From Jacaranda mimosifolia (taxonomy: Eukaryota > Streptophyta > Magnoliopsida > Lamiales > Bignoniaceae), in assembly GCA_018894105.1 (NCBI GenBank), contig CM032123.1, positions 29,613,744-29,677,743 on the forward strand: a stretch of 64,000 bases of DNA, written 5' to 3'. Both the position numbers and the translations under genes were made by a program. The notes below the pieces were generated by a model. It did not search any database, was not told the origin of the DNA, and was given only the letters and a program-made list of their open reading frames with translations. Below, piece by piece: positions 1 to 11,839 of this stretch; the first letter of the stretch is position 1; each line of letters starts with the position of its first letter.

Positions 1-95
1 GAATTTCAATTATATCTGGAACTTTCAGTTTATTCTCTATTTTACTGCTTGACTCTTTTGAGTCCTTTACCCTTTTGGGTTCATATATTCTTTCA
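1..95 (+). repeat. 3' end of the copia 5' LTR
   Basis: These 95 bases match 5787-5881 with four substitutions and end in TTTCA like the 3' LTR. About 4 percent divergence suggests an insertion that is not recent, but the sample is short. Confidence 0.93.
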
Positions 96-96
96 A

Positions 97-110
97 TTGT
101 TACCGGAGCC
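97..110 (+). other. Degenerate primer-binding site of the copia element
   Basis: TTGTTACCGGAGCC directly follows the 5' LTR and resembles the plant initiator-Met tRNA primer site (TTGGTATCAGAGCC) with three changes. Confidence 0.7.
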
Positions 111-156
111 GAGGGCTCATATATATAAGTTTAAAAACTTGAGCTAAAAGTTCCTA

Positions 157-3100
157 ATGGCTTCTTCTAGCTTTGATGGGTATCCAGAAGGTCAATCCCA
201 CAATCGTCCCCTTCTATTCGACTGGACCAATTACTCAACTTGGAATAGGATTGAAGAATTTTTTATAGCATTGGATTATGACCTATAGAGCATAGTCATA
301 ATGGACCTCTCATTCCTAACAACAAAAGCAAGTCTACAATAGAGAGACTGGAACTTACCGCTGAAGACAAGAGAATGCTCTCAATGAATGCAAAAGCAAA
401 AAATATCCTTTAATGTGCTCTAGTCAAAGAAGAATACAAGCGTGTTAGCACGTGCGCTTCCGCTAAGGATATGTAGAACATACTTCAAGTCACACACGAA
501 AGGACTTCACAGGTAAAATTAGAGCAAATTGCATTGCTTACTCACCAATATGAGATGTTTTCTATGAAAAGAGGTGAAACGATCAGCGAAATATACACTC
601 GATTCATGGAGATAGTGAATCCCATGTTTGCCTTGGGAAAAACAATTTCTGAAAGTAAACAGGTGCGGAAGATCCTAAGATCTCTGCCAAAGGAATGGAA
701 TCCCAAAGTTACTGCAATTCATGAAGCCAAAAATCTTGAAAAATTAACTATGGGAGAGCTAATGGATTCACTCACCTCTCACAAAATGACATTTCTCAGC
801 AAGGAAGAAAATCCCAACAACAAAAACAAGAGAAATATTACCTTCAATGTTGAATTAACAAGGTGAATGGAACGATAACCCTGGTGACATGGATGAAGAA
901 ATGGTCAATGAAGAAATTTCCATGATAACCAAGCGACTGCAATAACTAACCAAGTAAAAAATCGATTCAAGAAAGACCCCAAACAAGTTCTAGAAGAAAG
1001 TCTGGGGAATTTAAAACTGATCAAATTATTGTCATGAATGCCATGAGTAGGGCACAAAAGACCTGACTGTCCAAAACTGAAATGGAGTCCAAAGACTGAG
1101 AGAAATCTAAAACCAAGAGCCATGATCATTACTTGGGACAACTCAGACTCGGACTAGTTTGATAATGAAGAAAATTGTCTCATGGTCGACAGATAGGTAA
1201 CTTTACAGTCTCAATTAAGTTCCAGCAGTTTTGATGTTGATTATGATTTTGATAAAGATCTTGATATTCACATTGAATGCCATAATCAACTCACTGAATT
1301 TCAAATAGAAATAGATCTTTTTAAGGAACAATTAGAGAAAACTCTAAATGAAAAGGAAGAATTGGTACATCATTATTATAAAATCATAAAGAGAAACTCT
1401 GAGGAAAGAAACAGACTAGTTGAGAAGAACTAGCGCCTTGAAAAAGAAATTCAATTTCTGCTTGACAATAATTATAATCTGCAAAGATCTCTCAAGGGAA
1501 AAAACAAAGTTGATTCTGGTTATAGAAACACAAGATTTTTCAAAACTTGTCACTATTGTTCTAGAAAAGGTCACATGGCTCATAAATGTCCTATAAAAAG
1601 AGAAGTTGGAGTCAAGTGTACTTGGGTGCCAAAGTCAACAACTCAATACACAACAAAAAATGGGTACCTAGATTCACAAATTCTTGTGTTGCAGGAACCA
1701 GTTAAGAGGGAAGTTCAAACAGATCCTTGGTATCTGGACAGTGGATGTTCCACACATGACAGGAAACAAGTCATTCTTTTTAGAAATACAAGAATATAAT
1801 GGAAGAAATGTACTGTTCGCAGACAACACCAAGGGAAAAATCATTGGCAAGGGAACAGTAAGTAACAGAGATGGAACTTCCATCGAAAATGTATGGCTGG
1901 TAGATGGGCTCAAACACAATCTTCTCAACATAAGTCAATTATGTGATAATGGCTACCAGGTACACTTCAAACCCTCTAAATATGTGGTAACCAAGCATGA
2001 TGAAACAATTTTCACTGCATTTAGAGAGGAAACATTTATTGCATAAACTTAGATTATCTGTCCAAGCAAAATGTTGAATGCCTAATTGCTACTGATGAAT
2101 CTTGCTGGACTTAGCATAGATGTGTTGGTCATGCTAACATGAAACTCCTAAATCATTTGTTTAAAAAGGATTTGGTGAAAGACAACCCTAAAATTAAGTT
2201 TTCAAAAACTAAAATATGTGATGCATGCATGAAAGGCAAACAGGTTAAAACCTCTTTTCAATCAATAAATGACATTGCATCCTCAAAACACTGGAACTTC
2301 TACATCTTAATTTGGTTGGACCCATGAAAACTCAATCCTTTGGAAGAACCAAATATGTTTTTTGTCATCGTGGATGATTTTTCTCGATACACATGGGTAA
2401 GGTTTCTTTCACACAAAAATGAAGTTTTGCATCATTTCATCACTCTCTCAAAGAACATCTAAAATGAAAAAAGTTTCTTTATTAAAACCATCAAGAGTGA
2501 CCATGGCATAGAGCTTGATGATCAAAACTTTGCTACTTTTTGTAATGATCTTGGCTATATTCACAACTTTTCTACTCCAAGAACACCCAACAAAACGGGG
2601 TGGTTGAAAGAAAAAAAATAGAGTTTTACAGGAAATGGCTCGCACATTGTTAAATAAGTATGATCTCCCAAAGCATCTCTGGGCTGAAGCAGTCAACATA
2701 GCCTGCTATGTTATCAACAGAGTCTTTTTAAGACCATTTACAAAAAAGAATCCATACAAACTCTGGAAGGGTAAGATACCTAACATATCTTATTTTCGTG
2801 TATTTGGGTGTAAATGTTACATCTTAAATGATAGAGATCACCTTGCTAAATTTGATCCAAAATCAGATGAGGGAATATTTGTTGGTTACTCAACAAATAG
2901 TAAAGCTTATAGAGTTTTTAACAAAAGGAAAAGAACGATACAAGAATCAATGCATGTGGTATTTGATAAAACTAACCCTCTCCTAGCCAAGGACTCCTTG
3001 AGCATAGAAACTGCAGGTTTCGATCAGGTGATAGAAGTTATTCAACAGGAAAAAGAAGAGAAGGACATTTCATACAATCTCACTGAGATAGTCTCAACCT

Positions 3101-3384
3101 CAAGTGGAACTTCCATAGATGAATGCGGAACTTTCGCCGATGAAACATAAGACAAAATCAGCAAATTCATGCATGCCTCAAGCCATTCAACAAATTGTAT
3201 CATTGGAGATCCAACAACAGGAATCACAATAAGGTTCAAAACCAAAACAAATGAATTACAACTCTCTGATTTTGTGTTTTTATCCTATGCAAAACTATGC
3301 AATATAAGTGAAGCACTGAACGACGAATCTTGGTTGAACGCAATGAAAGAATAGCTAAATCAGTTTGAGAAAACCAGAATGAAG
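157..3384 (+). pseudogene. copia gag-protease-integrase polyprotein, broken
   Basis: The frame opens with an ATG at 157 and reads a typical copia Gag start (MASSSFDGYPEG) but meets an in-frame TAG at 286-288, where the family has a Trp. The Gag core lies at 534-866. A coiled-coil stretch follows at about 1270-1440, then a CCHC zinc knuckle (CHYCSRKGHMAHKC, about 1548-1589), a protease motif (PWYLDSGCSTH, about 1720), the pre-integrase zinc region (about 2110-2290), integrase core pieces (VDDFSRYTWV at about 2370) and the start of RT (about 3320-3380). Several frameshifts and stops separate these blocks. The relic is non-functional and replicates nothing by itself; RNA from it could only be moved by enzymes supplied from elsewhere. 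Confidence 0.9.
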
Positions 3385-4023
3385 GATTGTAAGGAAAGAA
3401 CGAAATCAGGATACATACCAATACCTAGTACGGGTAAAAAAATAGAGATGGAAAGAATAACTCTCGTGGTCCAGAATAAAAAAAATAAGAGTTTGGAACA
3501 TTAAATATCTTGTATCCATAGAACATCCATGTCCACCGAAAAAAGGGCATAAATAGACCCTATTCCAGTTATGAATAGCCCAGTCAGGTCTATACCCACC
3601 ACTCCAATGTTTTCTTTGTATGTATGAAAACAGATTCATCTCAGGTCTTGAAAGCTTTTCATAGTCAAAAGTCGTTTACAGATCGCAGTCTAAGGCCTAT
3701 TGTTAGCGATGTGCAGCAACTCCTGATCCACAGCTGGTCGGTATAAAATAAAGGGTGAACAGATTAGCCAATGCCTCGGCCGATTGGGTGGGAAAGCATC
3801 TTCCTGATTGACTGTGTCGACCTTACTGGGTGCAAAGTCCTCCACCAGATATTCTTGCTATTTTAAGAGAAGATCATCATTGGTCTGACTTAGGCCTTGA
3901 TGTCTTTTGATTTCCGCATTCAATGCCCGGAATAGGAAATGAGATGATTCGATAGTGGGAACTCATAAGCGCTCATCCATTCTATGCCGGTAATCGAGGA
4001 GGCTATGCTTAAGGCATTCGACG
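3385..4023 (-). other. Foreign patch inside copia: plastid ndhD-like DNA plus unidentified sequence
   Basis: Copia homology stops at about 3384, at the start of RT, and resumes at about 4024 inside late RT; the RT core between is missing. In its place, the minus strand at about 3390-3545 reads ndhD-like protein in two frames ([21 protein letters not shown], then [18 protein letters not shown]), matching the C-terminal region of the plastid NADH dehydrogenase-like subunit NdhD. The remainder (about 3546-4023) reads as one long minus-strand frame with three in-frame stops that I cannot identify; an organellar origin is possible. This looks like filler DNA captured during break repair. The ndhD call is fairly firm; the rest is unassigned. 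Confidence 0.68.
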
Positions 4024-4770
4024 CCGGTGATCAGTGTTCCCATGGCTACATACACAAAATTGGAACTTGATCTTGATGGCAAATGTGTGGATGAAACAAC
4101 ATACAGAGGCATGATCGGAAGCTTACTGTATCTAACTTCTAGTCGCCCAGATATACTATTTGCCACCAGTTTATGCGCTCGATTTCAAGGTCAACCAAAG
4201 GAGTTACATATCAAAGCTCTTAAAAGAATCCTCTGCTATCTCAAAGGAACCATCAACCATGGCATTTGGTACCCTTGATCCAAAACTTTTAATCTACTTA
4301 AGTATTCTGACGCTGACTATGCGGGGTGCAAAATTGATTGAGAAAGCACTACTGGAACTTGCCAACTACCAGGGTCATGTCTAGTAAGTTGGTGTACAAA
4401 GAAACAAAGTATGGTGGCAATGTCAACAGTTGAGATTGAATACATGACACTAGGTAATTGTTACTCACAGGTATTGTGGATAAAACATACCCTCAGTGAT
4501 TATGGATTACAATTCCTTTGCATATCTATTTTATGTGACAACACTAGTGCTATCAGTATTACAAAGAATCCAGTCTATCACTCTCACACAATGCATATAG
4601 AAATCAGGCACCACTTCATTAAAGATCATGTTAAAAAATGTGATATTTGCATATCTTTCGTTGAAACACAAAATCAACTGGCTGACATCTTCACAAAGCC
4701 ACTTTCAGAAGATAGATTTTGTTTTCTCAAACAAAATTTAAGGATACTTCCCTCTCCTTCTTTATCATGA
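4024..4770 (+). pseudogene. copia late RT and RNase H remnant
   Basis: The + strand reads the C-terminal RT region (MATYTKLELDLDGKCVDETT, then MIGSLLYLTSSRPDILFA) and the RNase H domain to the end of pol. RNase H motifs include MSTVEIEYM, the LCDNTSAI segment and the family-typical HIEIRHHFIKDHV and QLADIFTKPL blocks. A frameshift at about 4270-4390 separates the two parts. The stop at 4768-4770 is probably the original end of pol. About 500 bases of non-coding sequence lie between it and the 3' LTR. Confidence 0.9.
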
Positions 4771-5250
4771 AATATATTTAGTATGTGCATCTCTTCTTAT
4801 ATAGTATGCTTGATGTGTGCAATTTTTTTTACAAGAGTATATCTTCATGCCAAAATTATTACTGTGTCAAAGGATATTTTTTTAAATTTATTTCTAAGAA
4901 GGAAAAATTGAATTATTCTCGCTTCTGCTTCTCTGAGTTTTTGATGATGAAGGGGAGAAAACCTGCTTGCTGTTGTTCTACTGAATCTTTGGTTTCTTTG
5001 TTGGCTAAACTAATGTTTTGTTATTCCTTAAGTCTACTAGTGCTATGTTCCGTCACATGTTTTAAACCGAGGTTACTGCTTACATATTCTAAGACTGATG
5101 TACTGATGTTATGCTGCTTACATATCTTTTTGGCATTTAAACTATCTAAACAGGGGGAGAACAATGATTGTGTATGCCTTTATGTATTTAGAAACTGAGA
5201 CATGCAATAGTCTATTTAGCCAGGTGGAGAACAACAAAAATGTCATCATA

Positions 5251-5264
5251 AAAAAGGGGGAGAT
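5251..5264 (+). other. Polypurine tract of the copia element
   Basis: AAAAAGGGGGAGAT lies directly before the 3' LTR start (TGTTAGG). A second similar purine run (GGGGGAGAA) lies at about 5153, a repetition seen in SIRE-type elements. Confidence 0.75.
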
Positions 5265-5881
5265 TGTTAGGATTTCCTCCAAAAACAAAATTCTGATTAT
5301 GCCTTTTTTGATAAAGAATTAGTTTAACCTTGTATTGCAGTTTTCAAACAGGTGCAATTTAAATGGTAACAAATTTGATGCAGCAAAATATGGAACTTCC
5401 CATGATTAGAGACAAACATATTTTTGGCAAGTTATCATTGCAACATTCAAGGAGAAAATTAAGCCATTTGGAATCACCATTAAAGATCTCACAACTCAAT
5501 TATTTTAGGAGGAAGACTCTCAAATGATTGTTAGAGTGCTATTGAGAGTTGTTAGGATTATTCTATTACTCTTTACTTCGCAAAACTCCAGTATTATCTG
5601 CAAAGTATTCTGGTTCTCTTCTGTGAGGTTTTGGAAGTTAGTGCTGCTCATTGTCCTTGTTCTTGTTAATTTGCTAATAATATTTGCAGGTTCAAAATCC
5701 TAAGTCCTCTGGTTTAGATAGTGAAGTAGGCTTGCCAAACCACTATAAACACTTTGTCTCATTTATTTATATTTCTGTTTTATTTTGAATTTCGATTATA
5801 TCTGGATCTTCCAGTTTATTCTCTGTTTTACTGCTTGACTCTTTTGAGTCCTTTACCCTTTTGGGTTCATATATTCTTTCA
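5265..5881 (+). repeat. 3' LTR of the copia element
   Basis: The 617-base LTR begins TGTTAGG after the purine tract and ends TTTCA, with the TG...CA ends of the class. Its last 95 bases match the start of the window. Confidence 0.92.
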
Positions 5882-7736
5882 GTGAACATGAGAAAGCATT
5901 TCGCCTGCATTTGCGAATCTGACTTATTTGAGAAATTTAGTAATGAATGATAATAATCTCTCAGGTGTAATTCCTAGTGCCTTGACTACTTTGCCTGAGC
6001 TTCAGATTTTTTATGCACCTAATAATAATTTATCGGGGCCAATTCTGGTGTTTCCTGCTAGTGTGAAGTTCACATATGATGGAAGTTTATTACTTGGTAA
6101 GAATGAAAGCAATGGTGGTGGAGGAGGTGGTGGGGCAGCTGGGGCAAATCCTAGCAAGCTAGATGGAAGCTCTGGGTCATCAAAAGGGTCTGTTTCAGTT
6201 GGTATGATTGCTGGGGTGATTATAGCTGCTCTGATATTCATTGGAGTTCTGTTGTTTCTGTGTTATAAATGCTATGTCAATAGACGCCATAAGAGATTTG
6301 GAAGGGTTGAGGGCTCTGAGCAGGGGAAGGAAATGATGAAGACTAATGGAATAAATAGATATGCTGGAGTCCCGAGTGAACTACAGAGCCATAGGAGTGG
6401 CGATCATAGTGAAATTCAAATTTTTGAAGGTGGAAATGTTATCATCTCCATACAAGTTCTTAGGCAAGTGACAAACAATTTCAGCGAAAAGAATGTATTG
6501 GGTAGTGGAGGATTTGGAGTTGTTTACAAGGGTGAACTGCAAGATGGAACTAAAATTGCAGTCAAGAGAATGGAATCTAGTGCAATGGGTACAAAGGGAA
6601 TGAATGAGTTCCAGGCACCAAAGTTAGGCACAGACATCTGTTTGCTCTTTTAGGATACTGTATAAATGGCAACGATAGGCTTTTGGTGTACGAGTACATG
6701 CCACAAGAAACTTTAGGTCAGCATTTGTTTGAATGGCAGGAACATGTCTATCAGCCTCTAACTTGGAAACAACGGGTGACAATAGCATTAGATGTGGCTA
6801 GAGGAGTTGAGCATCTTAACTGCTTGGCCCAGCAGAGTTTCATTCATAGAGATTTGAAACCCTCAAACATACTTCTTTCAGATAGCATGAGAGCTAAGGT
6901 TGCCGACTTTGGATTGGCAAAAAATGTGCCTGATGGGAAGTATTCTGTTGAGACTCGGTTGGCTGGAACTTCTGGTTATCTTGCACCTGAATATGCTGGT
7001 AAGTGCTACTTATGCTACTCCTTTGATGTTATACATATATCTACTGCCACAGCTGCAAAAGTTGCATAATTCTACATTATTGACAGTTCTCTTTCAATAT
7101 ATCATAGCATTGGACATCACTAATTGTAAATATGAGCTGACATGTCACATGCGTGCTTAGACTAAACATTGAACCTAGCTATAGTTCAAAAGTGACGACA
7201 AAAGTTGACGTATATGCATTTGGAGTGATTTGAATGGAGATTATGACTGGCAGAAAAGCCCTTGATGAGACCATGCCACACGAGAGGTCTCATCTGGTCA
7301 CATGGTTCCGCAGGGTCCTTATAAACAAAGACAAGCTTCAAGAGTCCATAGACTCGATTCTTGATCCAGATGACGAACTTATGAGAGCATTTGCAAAGTC
7401 GCTGAGTTGGCTGGTCATTGTACTGCTCGCGAGCCACTCCAGAGGCTCGACATGGGGCATGCAGTTAATGTCTTGGGACCTCTTGTGGAGCAGTGGAAAC
7501 CTTCCAACCCCGAAGAAGAGGAAGCTTATGGGGTTGATCTTCACATGGGCCTTCCTCAGGTCTTTCAAAGCTGGCAAGCTGATGAAGGTACTTCTAGAAT
7601 GTTTGATGATTTCTCTTACACTCAGACACAATCGAGCATTCCCTCAAAACCTTCAGGATTCGCCGATTCATTTTATTCTATGGATTGTAGATGGTATCAA
7701 AACATATCACGTCATAATTTCAAATTCTTTTAATTA
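5882..7736 (+). pseudogene. TMK-type LRR receptor-like kinase, 3' part, broken
   Basis: TMK kinases are plasma-membrane LRR receptor kinases linked to auxin responses and growth. This relic holds the last LRR (NDNNLSGVIPSALTTLPELQ), the spacer, a glycine-rich linker, a membrane segment (about 6198-6260) and a kinase domain: Gly loop GSGGFGVVYKG, VKRM lysine, [11 protein letters not shown] catalytic loop, DFGLAK and APEYA. A GT intron follows at about 6999-7186 and the last exon ends with the TMK tail, closing in SMDCR at about 7690. The copia LTR removes everything upstream. The gene is further broken by a small deletion and frameshift near 6617, a TGA at 7231-7233 and a frameshift near 7400. 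It therefore cannot make a receptor. The 5' part may lie left of the window. Confidence 0.92.
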
Positions 7737-7843
7737 TTTATTCTTTTCCACTTGACTTGTACTCTATAAATGTATATTTTTTCTTTCTTTGGATAGTAAT
7801 TGTAACTAAAGTTTGTTGATAGAGGTGGATGTTGTATTTGATT

Positions 7844-8609
7844 TGTTAAGGTCAGGCACCTATCATTAGGCTAAAATTTATAGTTATTAGCAATGATTAA
7901 AAAATCAGATCGAATTGGCTGGTTCGATCGGGAACCGGTCAAGGTTTCAATTTAATTTGATATATAAAACTAGTTGGTTAAAAAATTGGTGTGAACCGGC
8001 GTAAACCAGTAAAAAATCGGTTCAACCGGTGAACTAATTTTCCAAAAAAACCGTTTTTTTTTTTAAAATAAAAATTAAAAACTAATTAAATAAATATTTT
8101 TTATTTATATTTGAAAACTTTTATGTTATTTTGTTTTTGTAAGTTGTAATGGATTCTATAAGGATATTTTCCAACAAGTTTTATTTCATGAGTTAATATT
8201 TTAAATTGATGTATAGATATTATTATGGAGTAGAGTTTGGAGAAAGTTTCATAATACTAGGCAATTTTTATATTTTTTTTCTCTTTACATATATATATTT
8301 ACACTTTTTATATTTCTAATATACTTACATAATATTAAATATAATTATGACGTCACACCGGTTGAACTAATGGTTAAACCAGTTGAATTAGTGGAACTAG
8401 AAACCAATAAGGCCACCGGTTCAATCACCGGTCTGGTTTCTCAAACATTGGTTGTTACTAGAGGTGTAATTTTATTGCCTTATACATTAATTTGACAATG
8501 TTTTACCTTATAAAGCTACGGTCAGCTTGAGGTGGTTGCGCCCTATAAAAGCCATGGGTTGAACGGTTAATCCTTGAGTTAAAGAATTTGTTTGACAATA
8601 AATCCAACA
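7844..8609 (-). repeat. TRIM 3' LTR, enlarged by a MITE
   Basis: It aligns with 8742-8935 along its length apart from a 560-base insertion at 7891-8450 and the insertion's target duplication. Confidence 0.83.
7891..8450. mobile_element. hAT-like MITE nested in the TRIM LTR
   Basis: The element runs from CAATGATT to AAACATTG with imperfect terminal inverted repeats rich in CCGGTTCAA-type words at both ends. It is flanked by GTTATTAG (7883-7890) and GTTGTTAC (8451-8458), an 8-base duplication with two later changes. The other LTR of the same TRIM has the single unoccupied site GTTGTTAG at 8781-8788. An 8-base duplication fits the hAT superfamily. It has no coding capacity. Confidence 0.8.
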
Positions 8610-8741
8610 ATCACTACCCAACACCAATCTGGGTTTCCTACTCATTTCCCAAAGTCAAAGGATGATGTTGACAATAAATCCAACAATCACCCCCCAACAC
8701 TAGTCTGGGGTTCAAACTCAGGAGTACGCTCTGATACCAAT

Positions 8742-8935
8742 TATTAAGATCAAATTCTTATCACTAGACTAAAAGTTATAGTTGTTAGCAAAGGTGCAAT
8801 TTTATTTTCTTACAAATTTGGCAGTGCAAAGCATTATAAGGCTATAATCAACTTGAAGTGATTGCGCCTCATAAACATTATGAGTTGGGATATTAATCTA
8901 TAAGTCAAATGATAATACTAACAATAAATCCTACA
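8742..8935 (-). repeat. TRIM 5' LTR (uninterrupted copy)
   Basis: This 194-base copy lacks the MITE and so shows the empty target, with GTTGTTAG at 8781-8788. Confidence 0.83.
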
Positions 8936-11839
8936 TGATTGGACTTTTAACCAGAAGGCTGGACAGATGATCACATTTAAATGCCATTTTTGCAAATTGG
9001 ATTTGTTTAATGCATTTCCAACACTGCATTTAGCGTAAGCGTAATTCCAGGCTGTGGGAAAATAGATTTCTTTATTCATTTATGCCAGCAGACAGCAGGA
9101 TATGAATATTATTGTGGACCAATTTTATCTTTTTCTTTTTCCGTCCTGTCTTTAAAAAACAAATAAGAGTTTGTAAATTTAAGAAATTTGCTGTACCAAA
9201 GGTGGCTACGCGGGGGAAATTTTGGTATACTTTTTGTGCGAAACTTAACAAGTATTTTCTCTTTTGTATGGAGCTTGGTGGGTTCAGTAGATGATCAAAG
9301 TTGTGTCTCACGGGTGGATGGAAATACGGGCATGTGACGAAGAAGATATTTTAGATGATTCTATTCATTAATAATGTGATGTATATTATATATCCTTTGA
9401 AATTAGGGATAAATACATAAACTTTTCCTAAGATTTGGAGTATTAACAAAAATCTTTTCTGTGGTTTGAAAAATTACAATCACATTTCCTGAAGTTTATT
9501 GTTGTCTAACAATTAGATCATGTCGTTAGTAAAACTAAAGGATTTTGCTAACATCATCGTTGAATTTTATGAAAATCCACTTTTACCCTTTAGTTGATAA
9601 TTTCAAGCTGTTGACTTTTTTCTAGGACCAAAATGCCCTTACATTTGTGGGTGCAATTATAATAAAATAATCATAATAAGGGGATTAATGTAACAAATTA
9701 AAATAATATTTAATGTCGTGGTTGAGAATATAATTTAGTAATTAATTTTTAATTAGCTAATCATTAATTAGTCAATTGATTGATTTAAAAAAATAAATAT
9801 TTAACAGTTAGATATTGTTTTATATACACAACATGGGTGCTTTTAAGTATTTGAAAAGTTATTAACTAAAATATAAACTTATTATAATTTAAAAGTATTT
9901 TTAGAAAAAAATAAATTGGTTTTTCTTAAATTAGTGCAGTTTTGAAGATTTAAATTAACAAAATAAATTTACATATATTTGAATATTAATAAAATTTCAT
10001 GAATGTTAAAAAAAAATTAATTCCAAACTTTAAATAAGAAAAATAAAAATAATTAAACTATAGAATTTTAATAATTTTAAATTACATATTCAATACATTA
10101 AAATAATGAATATATCTAAAATAATTTAATTATATTAAGTTTTATTTATTTATTAATTAAAAAATAAAGTAAGAAGAAAATAAGCATATATATCTTAGAT
10201 ATCATAATTTAATAATTTTGAAATACATATTCTATAATATTAATAATAAGTATATCTGAAATAATATAATTAAATGTTAAAAATATTACATATCTAAAAT
10301 AATTTATTTAAATAATTAAATTTATTTAATAACATTAAATAGTAAATAGGTATTAATTCAATTCATGTTTAACTTAAAATAGCAAAAGAATTAATGGAAG
10401 TGTTTATTAATTAAAAATAAAAAATGAAAAATCTAAATAATGTAAGATATTCAATAATGTTAAGCAATAAACATTAACAAATAATTTATATATTAATATT
10501 ACATATTTATTAATTAAGCTACATAAATAAGAACATTAAAATAATTGATATATTTAAAATAATTTAATTAAATATAATAAAAAATTTATTTATTAAAAAA
10601 TAAGATAAATAAAAATTGAAAAAAAATCACCATCTTCCTCATCTTCGCCCATCCCCACCCTACCCCTTGTTCACTCGCCTCGCGTCAACCCCCTTCTGCC
10701 CCATCATGCCAGCCCAATTTGGCAGCCTTGTTATGGCTGCGGCTGCTACCATGGCAAGCTACTCTAGCCATGGCAAGGCAACGCAACGCCTTGCCTAGAT
10801 CTGGACACTTCATATCAGAGTATTATTTTTGGAATTAATGAGATATGATGATCATCCAACTCTTGGAAAACAAAAGATTATGTTGTCTAATGTTAAAATC
10901 AAATTTAAAGATTAGTGATATAGGAGAGTACGAATCAAACTCTTTGCATCATGATCACTCAACTTTGTTGGCTCGATGCTCGATCACAACAATTAAGAAT
11001 ACTTTTGCGGGGGCTACCTCTAGGCGTCTCATGCTCGAGTAGAGGTTGATTGCAGGACTGAAGCACTCAAGCGTGCTTGTGATCCCAACACTCTGTTAAC
11101 CACTCCCAAGTCAATTGACTCTATCAAATTGTCGAGTGTCTTCAGGTTGATCGATCAAAATTCAGCATCAATAATTGATTTGAGCTCCATCAACACTTAA
11201 TGGCGAAACAATCCCATGTTTGTTCGACATTTGAGGTCAAATCCTCACTTGCCTAGCAAATGAGCTGTTGCATTTAGTGCTTTGCAAACCCAATGTGAGT
11301 TGTCTTATCCACATTTAATGTTGTCGAATGACCATTTCATTTGCATTTAATACCGTCAATGGGCCGTCCAACATATTGGGCAACCACATAGGCAATTGGC
11401 CGGCTATTAGCAAATGAGATACAATGTCCCTACATGCTTCGTAAGGCCCCTTCTCGCTCAAGGGCGAGATAGTCATTTTGAACTGATGCTTCAAATGATT
11501 TCCACCAATTACTAGCTACTTGATCTCATAAATGCTACATGTACTTGTTTCTTAGCTTGAATTATGATTTGCTTCTTTACTTACCATACCTTTCTTTGAC
11601 CTGACTTAAACATAAAGGTTTTTAATCAAGAGCCACCTGGATAAGCACAATGTGGTCTCTTTGTGTTTGTGGGTCCTACACACACGACATCTACTCATTT
11701 AACCAGGCACTTCTCAAACTTGATTTGGACTTAACTAAACACACCTAATTCACCCCGATGTCTTACCATCGTGAAAACCACTTCATCAGTTAGATAAAAC
11801 CAAGCACCCTAATGTTCTCGTTGCTCCCCCCAATATTTT
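8936..11839. other. Spacer without recognisable genes
   Basis: After the TRIM come about 470 bases of ordinary sequence, then at about 9405-9720 a stretch that looks like decayed dispersed repeat, then about 900 bases of very AT-rich DNA to 10610. From about 10620 to 11840 base composition is more balanced, but I see no domain in any frame. The latter part could be an LTR fragment or the left end of the MULE; neither can be shown. Confidence 0.5.

Larger units (their letters stand above)
1..5881 (+). mobile_element. Decayed Ty1/copia retrotransposon (SIRE-like), 5' LTR cut by window edge
   Basis: Two near-identical LTR ends (1-95 and 5787-5881, four differences in 95 bases) bracket a copia internal region in the order gag, protease, integrase, RT and RNase H, all on the + strand. 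A long gag coiled coil and more than one GGGGGAGA purine tract near the 3' LTR suggest the SIRE lineage; this is an inference. Every domain carries stops or frameshifts, and the RT core is replaced by foreign DNA at about 3385-4023, so the copy cannot move by itself. Its 3' LTR ends exactly where TMK receptor-kinase coding sequence begins, so it inserted into that gene. The target duplication cannot be checked because the left junction is outside the window. Confidence 0.92.
7844..8935 (-). mobile_element. TRIM-type miniature LTR retrotransposon with 5-bp target duplication
   Basis: Two related terminal repeats (7844-8609 and 8742-8935) flank about 130 bases with no coding capacity. Read on the minus strand, the element starts TGTAGGATTT and ends CCTTAACA, and a primer-binding site (TTGGTATCAGAGC, 8741-8729) follows the first LTR. 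A purine tract (GTTGGGGGGTGA) lies at about 8684-8695. The flanks 7839-7843 and 8936-8940 are both TGATT, the 5-base duplication expected for LTR-element integration. LTR length is about 194-198 bases once the inserted MITE is discounted. The segment at the 3' LTR/internal junction is partly duplicated (8591-8640 and 8665-8715). Confidence 0.85.

Noticed and set aside
9405..9720. Left terminus of the MULE
   Set aside because: It resembles a dispersed plant repeat end, but I found no matching inverted end near 22.0-22.4 kb and no 9-base duplication.
10616..10798. 60-residue frame MKKNHHLPHLRPSPPYP
   Set aside because: Short, proline-rich, in a region with no other coding sign; likely chance or part of a decayed repeat.
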